Shown here one piece after another: positions 43,301 through 56,847 of a DNA stretch of 64,000 nt. A model generated the notes under the pieces. The model saw nothing but the letters and a program-made list of their open reading frames with translations, was not told the DNA's origin and searched no databases. The translations under genes and the position numbers were made by a program. Each line of letters opens with the position of its first letter. Positions within the stretch are counted from its first letter, which is position 1. The stretch comes from Oxalobacteraceae bacterium CAVE-383 (GTDB taxonomy: Bacteria; Pseudomonadota; Gammaproteobacteria; Burkholderiales; Burkholderiaceae_D), in contig REGP01000003.1 in assembly GCA_004134995.1 (NCBI GenBank), positions 434,001 through 498,000 on the forward strand, read 5' to 3'.

Positions 43301-44069
43301 TATGCGGCACGGGCTGCTGGAAAACGAATTCATTCTGCATTATCAGCCGCAGGTGCTCAGCGACGGCACGATCACCGGCGCCGAAGTGCTGCTGCGCTGG
43401 GAGCATCCGCGCCGCGGGCTGGTCTCGCCGATGGAATTCATTCCGCTGGCCGAAGATACCGGGCTGATTACGGCGCTGGGCGAATATGTGCTGGAAGCCG
43501 CCTGCCGCCAATTGGCGTTGTGGGGGGCGCAGTCGAACCTGGAGCCGGGGCTGCGGCGCCTGGGCCTGTCGGTCAACGTCAGCGCCTATCAGTTCCGCCA
43601 TCCGGATTTTGTCGAAGCGGCGCTGGAAATCATCGATCGCAGCGGCGCCGATCCGCACAAGCTGAAGCTGGAACTGACTGAAAGCCTGCTGGTGGCGGAC
43701 GTCGAGGAAATCATCTGCGAGATGTCGGTGCTCAAAGCGCGCGGCGTCGGCTTCTCGCTCGACGATTTCGGCACCGGCTATTCCTCGCTGTCGTATCTGA
43801 AGCGCTTGCCGCTGGACGAACTGAAGATCGATCAATCGTTCATCCGCGACGTGCTGACCGATCCCAACGACGCCGTCATCGCGCGCACCATCGTCGCGCT
43901 GGCGCAAAGCCTGGGTCTGGCGGTGATCGCGGAGGGTGTCGAAACCGAAGCGCAGCGCGAATTCCTGGCCAACAACAATTGCCATGCGTATCAGGGGTAT
44001 CTGTTCAGCAAGCCCTTGCCGCTGGCGCAATTCGAGGCATTTATCCGGGAAGCGACCGCACGCGAATAA
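40365..44069 (+). CDS. Multi-PAS/GAF diguanylate cyclase-phosphodiesterase (GGDEF + EAL)
   Basis: A ~1234-residue cytosolic protein without membrane helices. In order: four PAS/PAC units (~15-510; repeated ...DIT.RK boundaries), a GAF domain (~520-665), a fifth PAS (~680-790), GGDEF (~795-960) and EAL (~970-1230). The GGDEF motif is intact at 875-879, with the inhibitory RxxD (REND) five residues before it. The phosphodiesterase motif reads EVL instead of EAL (E near 1007), but ELTES, DDFGTGYSS and EGVET are kept. It should turn over c-di-GMP on signals sensed by PAS/GAF. The GTG at 40365 is preferred for CGGGGAGA upstream. Confidence 0.9.
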   Translation: MQGSPEQVNRPSDKAKRTLQAPQPIAGAGNWELHIADNRLVWSDEIYKIFGIAHDSFPSTAKGFYSFIHPEDRQRLYVDTQRALRGEEPMDAEHRIVLPDGSLRHVHTRAVLIVDEGGKPSLLSGTVHDITALKQANEALHRSLQELSDMKLAVDQHAIMAVTDQRGIITYVNEKFCRISHYSREELIGRSHNIVNSGYHSKAFMLELWRTISGGKVWRGEIKNRTKSGATYWVDTTIVPFCRGDQRPHQYVAIRTDITARKKSEREVQRLASHLRITLESITDAFLTLDRQWRFTYMNSESERLLRRRRGEMLGKVIWEELPDLLGSVFEAEARAAVNDNRSVEFEALSESVGRWYSMRGYPSEDGLTVYFHDITERKKIESEVAASAERFRAVARVTADAIWDWNLARDHIWWSDGIKKLFDLDWYEGDGTVDGSLWVEHIHPDDRAAIVDSIQRAIQGDAVEWRAEYRFLRRDGSFADVVDHAVLIRDAEGHATRMVGGMNDITERKRTLVAMMSVAASGAASNTVEFFRQLALTMADALGAQAAFVGRVLPDQPFTMRAVAATLNGALLENFDYSIEGPCCETLLRDHELEIHDDFELVHPKSALLALLDVKAFAGRLLLNSAGDMIGILFVAFTKPIRQSDFMLSTMRIFAARAAAELERRDADARIREQASLLDKAQDAIIVRGIDHRIQFWNKSAERLYGWRAEEVVGHSMEKMLFPQNAAFVEATRQVMEFGEWSGEIAQQRKHGSTLMVEGRWTLVRDEQGAATSILCINTDITQRKAAEQKIQRLAFYDSLTQLPNRLLLLERLQQAISVKDPQRRVGALLFIDLDNFKNLNDTLGHDKGDLLLKQVAQRLTACLRENDTVARLGGDEFVLLLEDISENPAQAAAQAESIGHKIIGSFNLPFYLDSYEYFSTPSIGVTLFNDAACSVDELLKRADIAMYQAKACGRNAMRFFDPGMQAVVSARAELEADMRHGLLENEFILHYQPQVLSDGTITGAEVLLRWEHPRRGLVSPMEFIPLAEDTGLITALGEYVLEAACRQLALWGAQSNLEPGLRRLGLSVNVSAYQFRHPDFVEAALEIIDRSGADPHKLKLELTESLLVADVEEIICEMSVLKARGVGFSLDDFGTGYSSLSYLKRLPLDELKIDQSFIRDVLTDPNDAVIARTIVALAQSLGLAVIAEGVETEAQREFLANNNCHAYQGYLFSKPLPLAQFEAFIREATARE

Positions 44070-44150
44070 GGCCGAATGGCGGTTCGCGCCCGCGGCCTGC
44101 TACCATCCTGTCTTTCCAACCCGCATCGCCACTTTTCAATTCATCCATCC

Positions 44151-44900
44151 ATGGCTCGTCTGCCCCGCCTCATCGTGCCGGACCAGGTGCATCACATTAT
44201 CCAGCGCGGCCATGACGGCGTGCCGGTGTTCCGTGCGGCCGAGGATTATCTGTTTTTCCTGCGCTGCCTGCGCGATGCCGGCCGCCGTTTCCAGGTAGCG
44301 CTGCATGCCTATGTGCTGATGCCGGACCAGGTCCAGCTGCTGGCGACGCCGGCCGACGATACGGGGCTGGCACGGATGATGCAATGGGTGGGCAGGCATT
44401 ACGTTCCCTATTTCAACCGCCAAAACCAGCGTGCCGGCACGCTCTGGCAGGGGCGCTATCGGGCAAGCGTGATCGAAGCGGCGGACTATCTGCTGCCATG
44501 TACCTGTTTCATCGAATTGGCGCCGGTCCGGTCGGGCCTGGCGGCGCAGGCGGAGGATTATCCGTGGAGCAGTTATATGCATCATATCGGCGCGCGGCCG
44601 GATAGCCTGATTACCGAACACGCACTGTATTGGGCTTTAGGCAACACGCCGTTCGAGCGGGAAGCCGCCTATCGGGCCATGGCGGAGCAGGGCCTGAGCG
44701 CCGCGCAGGTGGCGGAACTCGAATCGGCAGTGCCGAAGGGATGGGCCTTGGGTTCGCCATTATTCAAAATGGCGCTTCAGAAGCAAGGCGGACGACGGGT
44801 GGAGCCAGGCCGGCGCGGACGCCCCCGGATTGCCGCAAGCAGCAAGGCCGATGCAAAAAACGGCGAAAATGACGATTCGGCGACGCCGAAAGGTGGCTGA
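44151..44900 (+). CDS. REP-associated tyrosine transposase (Y1/IS200-like) homologue, catalytic residues lost
   Basis: The 249-residue protein follows the RAYT layout: MARLPRLIVPDQVHHIIQRGHDG, LHAYVLMPDQVQLLATPAD, GTLWQGRYRASVIEAADYLL, FIELAPVRSGL and DYPWSSYMHHIG. The metal-binding HUH motif (family NHVHLL) reads DQVQLL, with Gln60 and Gln62 in place of both His. The nucleophile Tyr (family RYIELNPVRAG) is Phe120. The frame is otherwise intact and long, with a basic C-terminal tail (GGRRVEPGRRGRPRIAASSK). A DNA-binding but non-cutting, domesticated protein is likely. It lies alone between the GGDEF/EAL gene and gltB. Confidence 0.85.
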   Translation: MARLPRLIVPDQVHHIIQRGHDGVPVFRAAEDYLFFLRCLRDAGRRFQVALHAYVLMPDQVQLLATPADDTGLARMMQWVGRHYVPYFNRQNQRAGTLWQGRYRASVIEAADYLLPCTCFIELAPVRSGLAAQAEDYPWSSYMHHIGARPDSLITEHALYWALGNTPFEREAAYRAMAEQGLSAAQVAELESAVPKGWALGSPLFKMALQKQGGRRVEPGRRGRPRIAASSKADAKNGENDDSATPKGG

Positions 44901-45095
44901 ATCGCCACGCCAAGTCATTGTTTTGGTGGGTAAATGCGAATTTATCTCACGCGAACCATCACTATGTCCCCATTAAATTATCAAAAAAATATAACGGCTT
45001 TTTAATTGCACTCAGACCCTATTTTTTCTTATTGAATATTTGGTTGCAGTGCACTATTCTTCTTATCCTTACTGTCAATGTGGTGGAGCACCGAT

Positions 45096-49781
<4,686 letters not shown>

Positions 49782-49817
49782 ATTGAATTACCCCGTAGCC
49801 AAGAATGTGAGTGAATA

Positions 49818-51281
49818 ATGGGCAAGATTACCGGCTTTATGGAATATCCGCTGTTGAAAGAAGGCAGCGAAGCGCCGCAGACGCGCACCAAGCATTACAA
49901 GGAATTCGTGATGCACCTGAGCGACGGCGACGCCAAGATCCAGGGCGCGCGCTGCATGGATTGCGGTATTCCGTTCTGCAACAACGGCTGTCCGGTCAAC
50001 AACATCATTCCGGACTGGAACGATATGGTTTACCGCGGCAGCTATCGCGAGGCGCTCGACACGCTGCACTCGACCAACAACTTCCCGGAGTTTACCGGCC
50101 GCATCTGCCCGGCGCCTTGCGAGGCCGCCTGCACGCTCGGCATCAATAACGATCCGGTCGGCATCAAGTCGATCGAGCATTTCATCATCGACAAGGGCTG
50201 GGAAAACGGCTGGGTCACGCCGCAGCCTGCCATGGTGAAGACCGGCAAGAAAGTGGCGGTCGTCGGCTCCGGGCCTGCCGGCATGGCCGCCGCGCAGCAG
50301 CTGGCGCGCGTCGGACACGATGTGACCGTGTTTGAAAAATCCGACCGTGTCGGCGGTCTGCTGCGTTACGGCATTCCCGATTTCAAGATGGAAAAATTCC
50401 ATATCGATCGCCGCGTCGCGCAGATGGAAGCCGAAGGCGTGGCCTTCCGCACCGGCGTGCTGGTCGGCAAGGATTTCCCGGCCAACGTGAACAACTGGGC
50501 CAAGGAAACCATTGCGCCGGAACAGCTGGCGCAGGATTTCGATGCCGTGATCATGGCCGGCGGCGCCGAGCAGCCGCGCGATCTGCCGGTGCCGGGCCGC
50601 GAATTGAAGGGCGTGCACTTTGCGATGGATTTCCTGCCGCAGCAAAACAAGGTCAATGCCGGCGACAAGCTCAAGGGCCAATTGACGGCCACCGGCAAGC
50701 ACGTGGTCGTGATCGGCGGCGGCGATACCGGTTCCGATTGCGTCGGCACCTCGAATCGCCACGGCGCCGCATCGGTGGCGCAGTTCGAACTGATGCCGCA
50801 GCCGCCTGAAGCCGAAAACAAGCCGCTGGTATGGCCGTATTGGCCGACCAAGCTGCGCACCTCGTCGTCGCACAACGAAGGCTGCGACCGCGATTGGGCG
50901 GTTGCCACCAAGCGTCTGGAAGGCAAGGGCGGCAAGGTCGAAAAACTGATCGCCGCCCGTGTCGAATGGAAAGACGGCAAGATGCAGGAAGTGCCGGATT
51001 CGGAATTCGAAATGAAGGCCGACCTGGTATTGCTGGCGATGGGCTTCGTGTCGCCGGTGGCGCAGGTGCTGGACGCATTCGGCGTCGACAAGGATGCGCG
51101 CGGCAACGCCAAGGCGTCCACCGACGGCGAAGGCTGCTACAAGACCAGCGTCGACAAGGTGTTCGCGGCCGGCGATATGCGCCGCGGCCAGTCGCTGGTG
51201 GTATGGGCGATCCGCGAAGGCCGCCAGTGCGCGCGCGCGGTGGATGAGTTCCTGATGGGATCGTCGCTGCTGCCGCGCTAG
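49818..51281 (+). CDS. gltD: Glutamate synthase (NADPH) small subunit
   Basis: GltD passes electrons from NADPH through FAD and 4Fe-4S clusters to GltB. The 487-residue length is usual. N-terminal cysteine motifs ([16 protein letters not shown] and [12 protein letters not shown]) bind the two clusters. The FAD loop is [15 protein letters not shown] and the NADPH loop [34 protein letters not shown] closes the FAD site. It is co-transcribed with gltB, and a GC-rich hairpin follows. Confidence 0.96.
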   Translation: MGKITGFMEYPLLKEGSEAPQTRTKHYKEFVMHLSDGDAKIQGARCMDCGIPFCNNGCPVNNIIPDWNDMVYRGSYREALDTLHSTNNFPEFTGRICPAPCEAACTLGINNDPVGIKSIEHFIIDKGWENGWVTPQPAMVKTGKKVAVVGSGPAGMAAAQQLARVGHDVTVFEKSDRVGGLLRYGIPDFKMEKFHIDRRVAQMEAEGVAFRTGVLVGKDFPANVNNWAKETIAPEQLAQDFDAVIMAGGAEQPRDLPVPGRELKGVHFAMDFLPQQNKVNAGDKLKGQLTATGKHVVVIGGGDTGSDCVGTSNRHGAASVAQFELMPQPPEAENKPLVWPYWPTKLRTSSSHNEGCDRDWAVATKRLEGKGGKVEKLIAARVEWKDGKMQEVPDSEFEMKADLVLLAMGFVSPVAQVLDAFGVDKDARGNAKASTDGEGCYKTSVDKVFAAGDMRRGQSLVVWAIREGRQCARAVDEFLMGSSLLPR

Positions 51282-51295
51282 TCGGCAAGCCGCAA

Positions 51296-51327
51296 TGGCT
51301 GCCGCCGCGCGACAGCGGCGGCAGCCA
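51296..51327 (+). terminator. GC-rich hairpin after gltD
   Basis: A perfect 13-bp stem (51296-51308 with 51315-51327, TGGCTGCCGCCGC type) and a 6-base loop. No T run follows, so termination may be weak or Rho-assisted. Confidence 0.55.
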
Positions 51328-51368
51328 CGGTAGAATAGGCGCATCTTTCATCGCCGCCAGGTTTTACG

Positions 51369-53225
51369 ATGCCCAAGCTTTCCTCTTCCGCCTCCATCCC
51401 CGCTTCCAATAATCCGATCCGCTACAGCATTGTTCCGCAGGATCCGGCGGCGCATTTGTTCACAGTCACGCTGACGGTCGATCATCCGGCGCCGGACGGC
51501 CAGGCGTTCATCCTGCCGGCCTGGATTCCGGGCAGCTACATGGTGCGCGAGTTCGCGCGCCATATCGTTGAAATCGCGGCGCACACAATAAATGCCGGCG
51601 GCCGCGCCAAAAAAATTCCTCTGATCAAACGCGACAAACACAGCTGGCAGGCCGCTGCCTGCGACGGCCCGCTGACACTGACCTATCAAGTCTATGCCTG
51701 GGATCTCTCCGTGCGCGCCGCGCATCTGGACCAGACCCATGCGTTCTTCAACGGTTCCAGTGTATTCCTGCGCGTGCAGGGCCAGGAGCAGTCGCCGCAC
51801 ATCGTCGATATCCGGCAGCCGGACGGCGCGGCATTCAAATCCTGGCGCGTCGCCACCGCCATGCCGGAACTGAAGGCCAGGCGCTACGGCTTCGGCACTT
51901 ACATCGCCGGCGATTACGACGAATTGATCGATCATCCGGTGGAGATGGGAAATTTTGCGCTGCTGACATTTGAAGCGCACGGCGTGCCGCACGACATCGT
52001 GATCACCGGGCAAGTGCCGAATCTGGATCTGCAGCGGCTGGCCGACGATCTGCAGCCAGTATGCGAAGCGCAGATCGCCCTGTTCGAACCGAAAACCAGG
52101 CGCGCGCCGATGCAGCGCTATGTCTTCATGACGCTGGCCGTGGGCGACGGCTACGGCGGCCTGGAGCATCGGGCGTCCACCGCGCTGATCTGCGCGCGCG
52201 GCGATCTGCCGGTCAAGGGCAAGGCGGAACAGACAGATGGCTATCGGACGTATCTGGGCCTGTGCAGCCACGAATATTTCCATACCTGGAACGTCAAGCG
52301 CATCAAGCCCGCGGCATTCGCGCCTTACGATCTGCAGGTCGAAAACTATACTTCGCTGCTGTGGCTGTTCGAAGGCTTCACCAGTTATTACGACGACCTG
52401 ATGCTGGCGCGCAGCGGCCGCATCGATGCCGAGGCCTATCTGAAATTGCTCGCCAAGACGGTCAACAGCGTTTTGCGCGGCAGCGGGCGCGGCAAGCAAA
52501 GCGTGGCGGAATCGAGTTTCGACGCCTGGGTGAAATATTACCGCCAGGACGAAAACGCAGGCAATGCCATCGTCAGCTATTACACCAAAGGCTCGCTGGT
52601 GGCGATGGGGCTGGATCTGACGATCCGCGCCGAAACCGGCGGCAGGAAGTCGCTGGACGATGTGATGCGCGCCTTGTGGCAGCGCTACGGCAGGGATTTC
52701 TTCAGCGCCGGCGGCGGGCGCGGCATTGCGGAATCCGACGTGCTGGAGCTGTTCGAAGAAATTTCCGGATTGAAACTGGGTCCTTATTTCAAGCGCTACA
52801 TCCATGGCACCGACGACGTGCCGCTGGCAGCGCTCCTGGCGCCGTTCGGCATTGCCGCAAGCGAGCCGGCCTCGGCGAACAAGCCGGATCTCGGCGTGCG
52901 CATGGCGGCCGACGGCGGCGACTGCAGGATTGCCGCGGTCCATGAGGGCGGGGCGGCGCACAAGGGCGGCCTTTCGGCGGGCGATAAATTGGTGGCGCTG
53001 GATGGGCTGCGCGTGCCCGCATCCGGCCCGGATGGCTTGCTGAGCCGTTACAAGATCGGCGATACGGTGGCGCTGCATGTGTTCCGGCGCGATGAATTGC
53101 TGCAATTCCCGGTCAGGCTGAAAGGGGATGCGACGCCGAAATGGGCCTTTAAAATCGCAGCCAGGCCCGCGGCCGCCGCCAAGCGCCTGTATGGCGGCTG
53201 GCTGGGCAAGCCGGGGAGTAAATAA
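51369..53225 (+). CDS. M61-family metallopeptidase (glycyl aminopeptidase-like) with PDZ domain
   Basis: A 618-residue protein. The zinc site HEYFH is at residues 301-305 (SHEYFHTWNVKRIKP) with the third ligand Glu335 in WLFEGFTSYYDDL, as in the M61 family. An N-terminal beta domain (~10-190) precedes it, and a C-terminal PDZ domain (~515-600; AAVHEGGAAHKGGLSAGDKLVALDGLRV) follows. No signal peptide is obvious, in line with cytosolic bacterial members. Sphingomonas M61 prefers Gly/Ala N-termini; the role here is unknown. It converges with rplY on a shared terminator. Confidence 0.9.
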   Translation: MPKLSSSASIPASNNPIRYSIVPQDPAAHLFTVTLTVDHPAPDGQAFILPAWIPGSYMVREFARHIVEIAAHTINAGGRAKKIPLIKRDKHSWQAAACDGPLTLTYQVYAWDLSVRAAHLDQTHAFFNGSSVFLRVQGQEQSPHIVDIRQPDGAAFKSWRVATAMPELKARRYGFGTYIAGDYDELIDHPVEMGNFALLTFEAHGVPHDIVITGQVPNLDLQRLADDLQPVCEAQIALFEPKTRRAPMQRYVFMTLAVGDGYGGLEHRASTALICARGDLPVKGKAEQTDGYRTYLGLCSHEYFHTWNVKRIKPAAFAPYDLQVENYTSLLWLFEGFTSYYDDLMLARSGRIDAEAYLKLLAKTVNSVLRGSGRGKQSVAESSFDAWVKYYRQDENAGNAIVSYYTKGSLVAMGLDLTIRAETGGRKSLDDVMRALWQRYGRDFFSAGGGRGIAESDVLELFEEISGLKLGPYFKRYIHGTDDVPLAALLAPFGIAASEPASANKPDLGVRMAADGGDCRIAAVHEGGAAHKGGLSAGDKLVALDGLRVPASGPDGLLSRYKIGDTVALHVFRRDELLQFPVRLKGDATPKWAFKIAARPAAAAKRLYGGWLGKPGSK

Positions 53226-53251
53226 GGATGGGGCCTAAATAAGGCAGACGA

Positions 53252-53280
53252 AAAAAAACCGTGCGATGCACGGTTTTTTT
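53252..53280. terminator. Bidirectional terminator between the M61 gene and rplY
   Basis: A symmetrical structure: A-run plus CCGTGC (53252-53264), loop GAT, GCACGG plus T-run (53268-53280). It reads as an intrinsic terminator on both strands and serves the two convergent genes. Confidence 0.9.
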
Positions 53281-53295
53281 ATTGGCGAAAGAAGA

Positions 53296-53934
53296 TTACT
53301 TCTTCTCGGCAGGTGCTGCAGGGGCAGCAGCGGCAGCAGGTGTTTCCGCGGTTGCTTCGGCTTCCACTTTACCGGCTGGAACCGACGCTGTTGCGATGGT
53401 CGGATTGTCGTCGCCGCCATGGATCACGGCAGTCACGCCATTCGGCAGTTTGATATCGGCCAAGTGGACCGAGCTGCCGATTTCCAGCGAAGCCAGATCG
53501 ATTTCGACGAACTCAGGCAGGTCTTTCGGCAGGCAGGTAATGTCCAGATCGGCCATGACGTGGCTGATGATGCCGGAACCCAGCTTGACGGCAGGCGATA
53601 CGTCCGCGTTGATGAAGTGCAGAGGCACTTTCACGTGGATTTTTTGCGATGCGTCGACGCGCTGGAAATCCGCGTGCAGGACCAGTTGCTTGTACGCGTG
53701 GACCTGGAAGTCGCGCAGCAGGACTTGTTCAACCTTGCCGTCGATTTCGAGATCGAGGATCGAGGAATGGAAAGTTTCCTTTTTCAATGCGTGATACAGC
53801 GCATTGTGATCCAGCGAGATAGCGACCGGCGCGCTGGTGCCGCCGTAGATGATGCCCGGTGTTTGCCCGGCATTACGCAGGCGGCGGCTCGCTCCGGTCC
53901 CCTGCTCTTTGCGTGCGAATGCGATAACTTTCAT
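53296..53934 (-). CDS. rplY: 50S ribosomal protein L25/general stress protein Ctc
   Basis: A 212-residue long-form L25 (TL5/Ctc type) that binds 5S rRNA. The N-terminal domain ([32 protein letters not shown]) and the C-terminal Ctc domain ([24 protein letters not shown], then [39 protein letters not shown]) are both clear. The Ala/Pro-rich tail ends in AEKK. The ATG at 53934 with GGAG upstream is chosen over a longer frame. It follows prs on the same strand. The pth gene usually found next in this order is absent. Confidence 0.95.
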   Translation of the reverse strand: MKVIAFARKEQGTGASRRLRNAGQTPGIIYGGTSAPVAISLDHNALYHALKKETFHSSILDLEIDGKVEQVLLRDFQVHAYKQLVLHADFQRVDASQKIHVKVPLHFINADVSPAVKLGSGIISHVMADLDITCLPKDLPEFVEIDLASLEIGSSVHLADIKLPNGVTAVIHGGDDNPTIATASVPAGKVEAEATAETPAAAAAPAAPAEKK

Positions 53935-54073
53935 TTGTTGCTCCAATAATGTGAAACCAAATGATTTCACGGTAAAAATCCCCCGCGACCAGGGGATTTA
54001 AAAATCCTGCCGCCGATCGGATCGGCGGCAGGACAAATTCAAAATGAGAGACGGCTTCGAACAGCGTCGAAAC

Positions 54074-55024
54074 TTATTCTACAAACAGCGACATGACCGA
54101 ATCGCCCTTGCTGATGCGCTTGAAGGTTTCGGCCAGCAGTTCGGCGCAGGACAGCACGCGGATCTTGGCGCAGGCGCTGGCGGCTTCCGACAATGGAATC
54201 GTATCGGTCACGACCAGCTCGTCCAGCGGCGAATCGTTGATGCGCTGAAGCGCCGGTCCCGACAGCACCGGATGCGTACAATACGCCACCACTTTCTTGG
54301 CGCCGCGTTCCTTCAATACTTCAGCCGCCTTGGTCAGCGTGCCGGCCGTGTCGACCATGTCATCCATGATCACGCAGTTGCGGCCTTCGACTTCGCCGAT
54401 GATATTCATGACTTCCGAAACATTGGCTTTCGGACGGCGCTTGTCGATAATCGCCAGGTCGCAGCCCAAGCGCTTGGCCAGCGCACGCGCCCGGACCACG
54501 CCGCCGACGTCCGGCGACACCACCAGCAGGTCGTCGTAGGCCTTGCCGACCAGATCGCCCAGCAGGATCGGCGAGGCATAAATATTGTCGACCGGAATAT
54601 CGAAGAAGCCCTGAATCTGGTCGGCATGCAGATCCATGATCAGAACCCGCTCGACGCCGGCTTCCTGCAACATGTTGGCAACCACCTTGGCCGAAATCGC
54701 AACCCGCGCCGAACGGGGGCGGCGATCCTGGCGCGCATAACCGAAATAGGGAATCGCGGCGGTAATGCGGCCGGCGGAAGCCCGTTTCAGCGCATCGACC
54801 ATCAACATGATTTCCATCAGGTTGTCGTTGGTCGGCACACAGGTCGACTGCAATACGAAAACATCCTTGCCGCGCACATTCTCGTTGATCTCGACCATGA
54901 TTTCGCCGTCGGAGAATTTCGAGACGTTTGCCTTGCCGAGGGGAATACCAAGTCTGTTGGCAACTTCGCTGGCCAGTTTCGGGTTAGCGTTGCCGGTAAA
55001 AACCATCAGGTTTTCGAGAGCCAT
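54074..55024 (-). CDS. prs: Ribose-phosphate pyrophosphokinase
   Basis: Prs makes PRPP from ribose 5-phosphate and ATP for nucleotide, His and Trp synthesis. The 316-residue class I enzyme shows [25 protein letters not shown], the ATP/flexible-loop region [35 protein letters not shown], and the PRPP-binding stretch [21 protein letters not shown]. The ATG at 55024 follows AGGGA. The gene lies between tRNA-Gln and rplY, the common betaproteobacterial order. Confidence 0.97.
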   Translation of the reverse strand: MALENLMVFTGNANPKLASEVANRLGIPLGKANVSKFSDGEIMVEINENVRGKDVFVLQSTCVPTNDNLMEIMLMVDALKRASAGRITAAIPYFGYARQDRRPRSARVAISAKVVANMLQEAGVERVLIMDLHADQIQGFFDIPVDNIYASPILLGDLVGKAYDDLLVVSPDVGGVVRARALAKRLGCDLAIIDKRRPKANVSEVMNIIGEVEGRNCVIMDDMVDTAGTLTKAAEVLKERGAKKVVAYCTHPVLSGPALQRINDSPLDELVVTDTIPLSEAASACAKIRVLSCAELLAETFKRISKGDSVMSLFVE

Positions 55025-55151
55025 GGAGTTCCCTGAATGCAATCGTTAGAAAGTCGAAAAGCCGGCAATGCGTGACTGATGCAGTCTTGCGTTGGCGGCT
55101 TGTTTTTTATTTATTTTCGGGCCGAGGTGCAAATCCTCGATCCTAATTTAA

Positions 55152-55228
55152 TGGCAGGGGAAGAAGGATTCGAACCTTCGCATGCTGGAATCAAAATCCA
55201 GTGCCTTAACCAGCTTGGCGATTCCCCT
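55152..55228 (-). tRNA. tRNA-Gln (anticodon TTG)
   Basis: A 77-base cloverleaf on the minus strand: acceptor AGGGGAA pairs with TTCCCCT, discriminator G and an encoded CCA. The anticodon arm is CTGGA-TTTTGAT-TCCAG, giving anticodon UUG for Gln (CAA/CAG by wobble). The T arm contains GGTTCGAATCC. The location between ispE and prs is the usual betaproteobacterial one, and the tRNA is probably processed from that transcript. Confidence 0.97.
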
Positions 55229-55291
55229 ACGCAACCTTGTGTTGCCGTCATTACATACATATACGGCAACGAAATCTGTGCTTCATGTGGT

Positions 55292-56191
55292 TCAAGCAAG
55301 CAGCCCGGTCAAAGGATGCTGCTGCAGTGCTTTGGCGGTCCAGGCTTTCCAGTGCGTCGGTACTTGCTGCAATACCTCGCTGGCCTGTGATTCGTGTTCG
55401 AAACTGCAGAACACGCAAGCGCCGGATCCTGTCATCCTCGCATCGCCAAATTGCCGGAGCCAGGTTATGGCTTCTGCGACAGCTGGGAAATGTTCGGCGG
55501 CAACCGCTTCCAAATCGTTTCTGAAGCCGCCCGTGAAACCGGCCTCATCGCTAGTTTTCCCCGCACATTTGTGTGCTTTGGAAAAGTCCGTTATTTTGCA
55601 GGGTTTCGTATCCCGTGTCAATTGCGGAGATGAAAATATTACGGCGGTCGGCACGGAAACCCCCGGTTCGATCACCAAAAACCAGCAATCCGGCGTTTCC
55701 AGGGCGGCAAGCCGCTCGCCGATGCCTTCGGCGAAGGCGTTTTGTCCGAAAATGAAAAAAGGCACATCCGCGCCGAGTTGCGCGCCCAAAGCCATCAAAT
55801 CGGTGCGCGAAAGGCCGGTCTGCCACAGATGATTGAGCGCGATCAGCGTGGTCGCCGCATCGGAGGAGCCGCCGCCGAGGCCGCCGCCCATCGGCAGGAT
55901 CTTGTCGATGGCGATATCGGCGCCGAGCCGTTGCTGCGCGGTGTCGCCGGCGGCCGCCTGCAGCAGGCGCGCGGCGCGCACGATCAGATCGGATTGTTCC
56001 GGAACGCCGGGCAAGTCGGTGCGGCGGCGGATGACGCCGTCGCCCCGCATGGTGAAATGCAGCGTATCGCCGCGGTCGATCAGCTGAAACGCGGTTTGCA
56101 GAAGGTGATAACCGTCGGCGCGGCGCCCGGTCACGTGCAGGAACAGGTTCAGCTTGGCGGGGGCGGCGCAATGAAGCAGATCGGCGGGCAT
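55292..56191 (-). CDS. ispE: 4-diphosphocytidyl-2-C-methyl-D-erythritol kinase
   Basis: IspE phosphorylates CDP-methylerythritol in the MEP isoprenoid route. The 299-residue GHMP kinase starts [26 protein letters not shown], with the catalytic Lys near the N-terminus, and has the ATP loop [18 protein letters not shown] plus the C-terminal [12 protein letters not shown]. Its ATG shares one base with the lolB stop (TAATG). The frame extends upstream inside lolB, but the family start is at 56191. Confidence 0.96.
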   Translation of the reverse strand: MPADLLHCAAPAKLNLFLHVTGRRADGYHLLQTAFQLIDRGDTLHFTMRGDGVIRRRTDLPGVPEQSDLIVRAARLLQAAAGDTAQQRLGADIAIDKILPMGGGLGGGSSDAATTLIALNHLWQTGLSRTDLMALGAQLGADVPFFIFGQNAFAEGIGERLAALETPDCWFLVIEPGVSVPTAVIFSSPQLTRDTKPCKITDFSKAHKCAGKTSDEAGFTGGFRNDLEAVAAEHFPAVAEAITWLRQFGDARMTGSGACVFCSFEHESQASEVLQQVPTHWKAWTAKALQQHPLTGLLA

Positions 56192-56847
56192 TATGAGGTT
56201 TTGTCGATCACGATGCGTATTGCGACTTGGCCCGCCTGTTCGGTATAGCGATCCAGGTCGATGCGTTTCGGCATGCCGGCGCCGCCGGTTGCGGCGGCCG
56301 CCTGCCAATTCAGGTACTGGATGCGCCAGCCGTCCTGGGTTTTGACGGCGACGGCATCGTCGCCATTGGCCGGCGCTTGCGCGACGAAGGCCTTGCCGGC
56401 CGCATCGGTGGCGAAGCCCTGCAGCCAGTCGCGCAAGCCGGCGATCGGCAAAGGCCAGCCCAGGGCTTGCGCCGTCAGCTCGTCGACGTTCGCGGCACTG
56501 CGGGGCGCCTGGCCGGATTGGGTCAGCGTGGCGATGCCGGGCCTGACGTCGATCAGGGCGATGGTCTGGCCCAGCGGCGACAGCAGGCGTATGCTGGTCT
56601 GCCCGGCGGTTTGGGTCCACACGAAACTGCCGTGCACCGAACGGTCTTCCTGATTCTGTTGGTAACGCAGCGAAAGACGGCCTTCCAGCACGATGTCCTG
56701 GCGGTAGGCGCGCGGGCTTTGCGTTTGCATGCCGGCGCCGGCGTTGACGCCGGGCGGCGTCAGATTGGCGCAGCCGGCGCCCAGCAGGGCGAAGCCGAGC
56801 GCCAAGGCGGACGCCGACGCACGCCATCCGCGTCCGTACAAGGTCAT
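56191..56847 (-). CDS. lolB: Outer-membrane lipoprotein LolB
   Basis: LolB receives lipoproteins from LolA and inserts them in the outer membrane. The 218-residue protein has a signal peptide ending in the lipobox ALLGAGC (Cys ~27) and the LolB features [61 protein letters not shown] and GWRIQYLNW. Its ATG overlaps the stop of the upstream TPR gene by four bases (ATGA) and its stop overlaps the ispE start: translational coupling on both sides. Confidence 0.93.
   Translation of the reverse strand: MTLYGRGWRASASALALGFALLGAGCANLTPPGVNAGAGMQTQSPRAYRQDIVLEGRLSLRYQQNQEDRSVHGSFVWTQTAGQTSIRLLSPLGQTIALIDVRPGIATLTQSGQAPRSAANVDELTAQALGWPLPIAGLRDWLQGFATDAAGKAFVAQAPANGDDAVAVKTQDGWRIQYLNWQAAAATGGAGMPKRIDLDRYTEQAGQVAIRIVIDKTS

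Noticed and set aside
40305-44030. 1241-residue antisense frame over the GGDEF/EAL gene
   Set aside because: Same shadow effect; the composition is low-complexity His/Gln/Arg, and the sense strand has intact PAS, GAF, GGDEF and EAL motifs.
44362-44384. TGGCACG-N4-ATGC resembling a sigma-54 promoter inside the RAYT-like gene
   Set aside because: It is in coding sequence, the -12 element departs from TTGC and no gene start follows at a useful distance.
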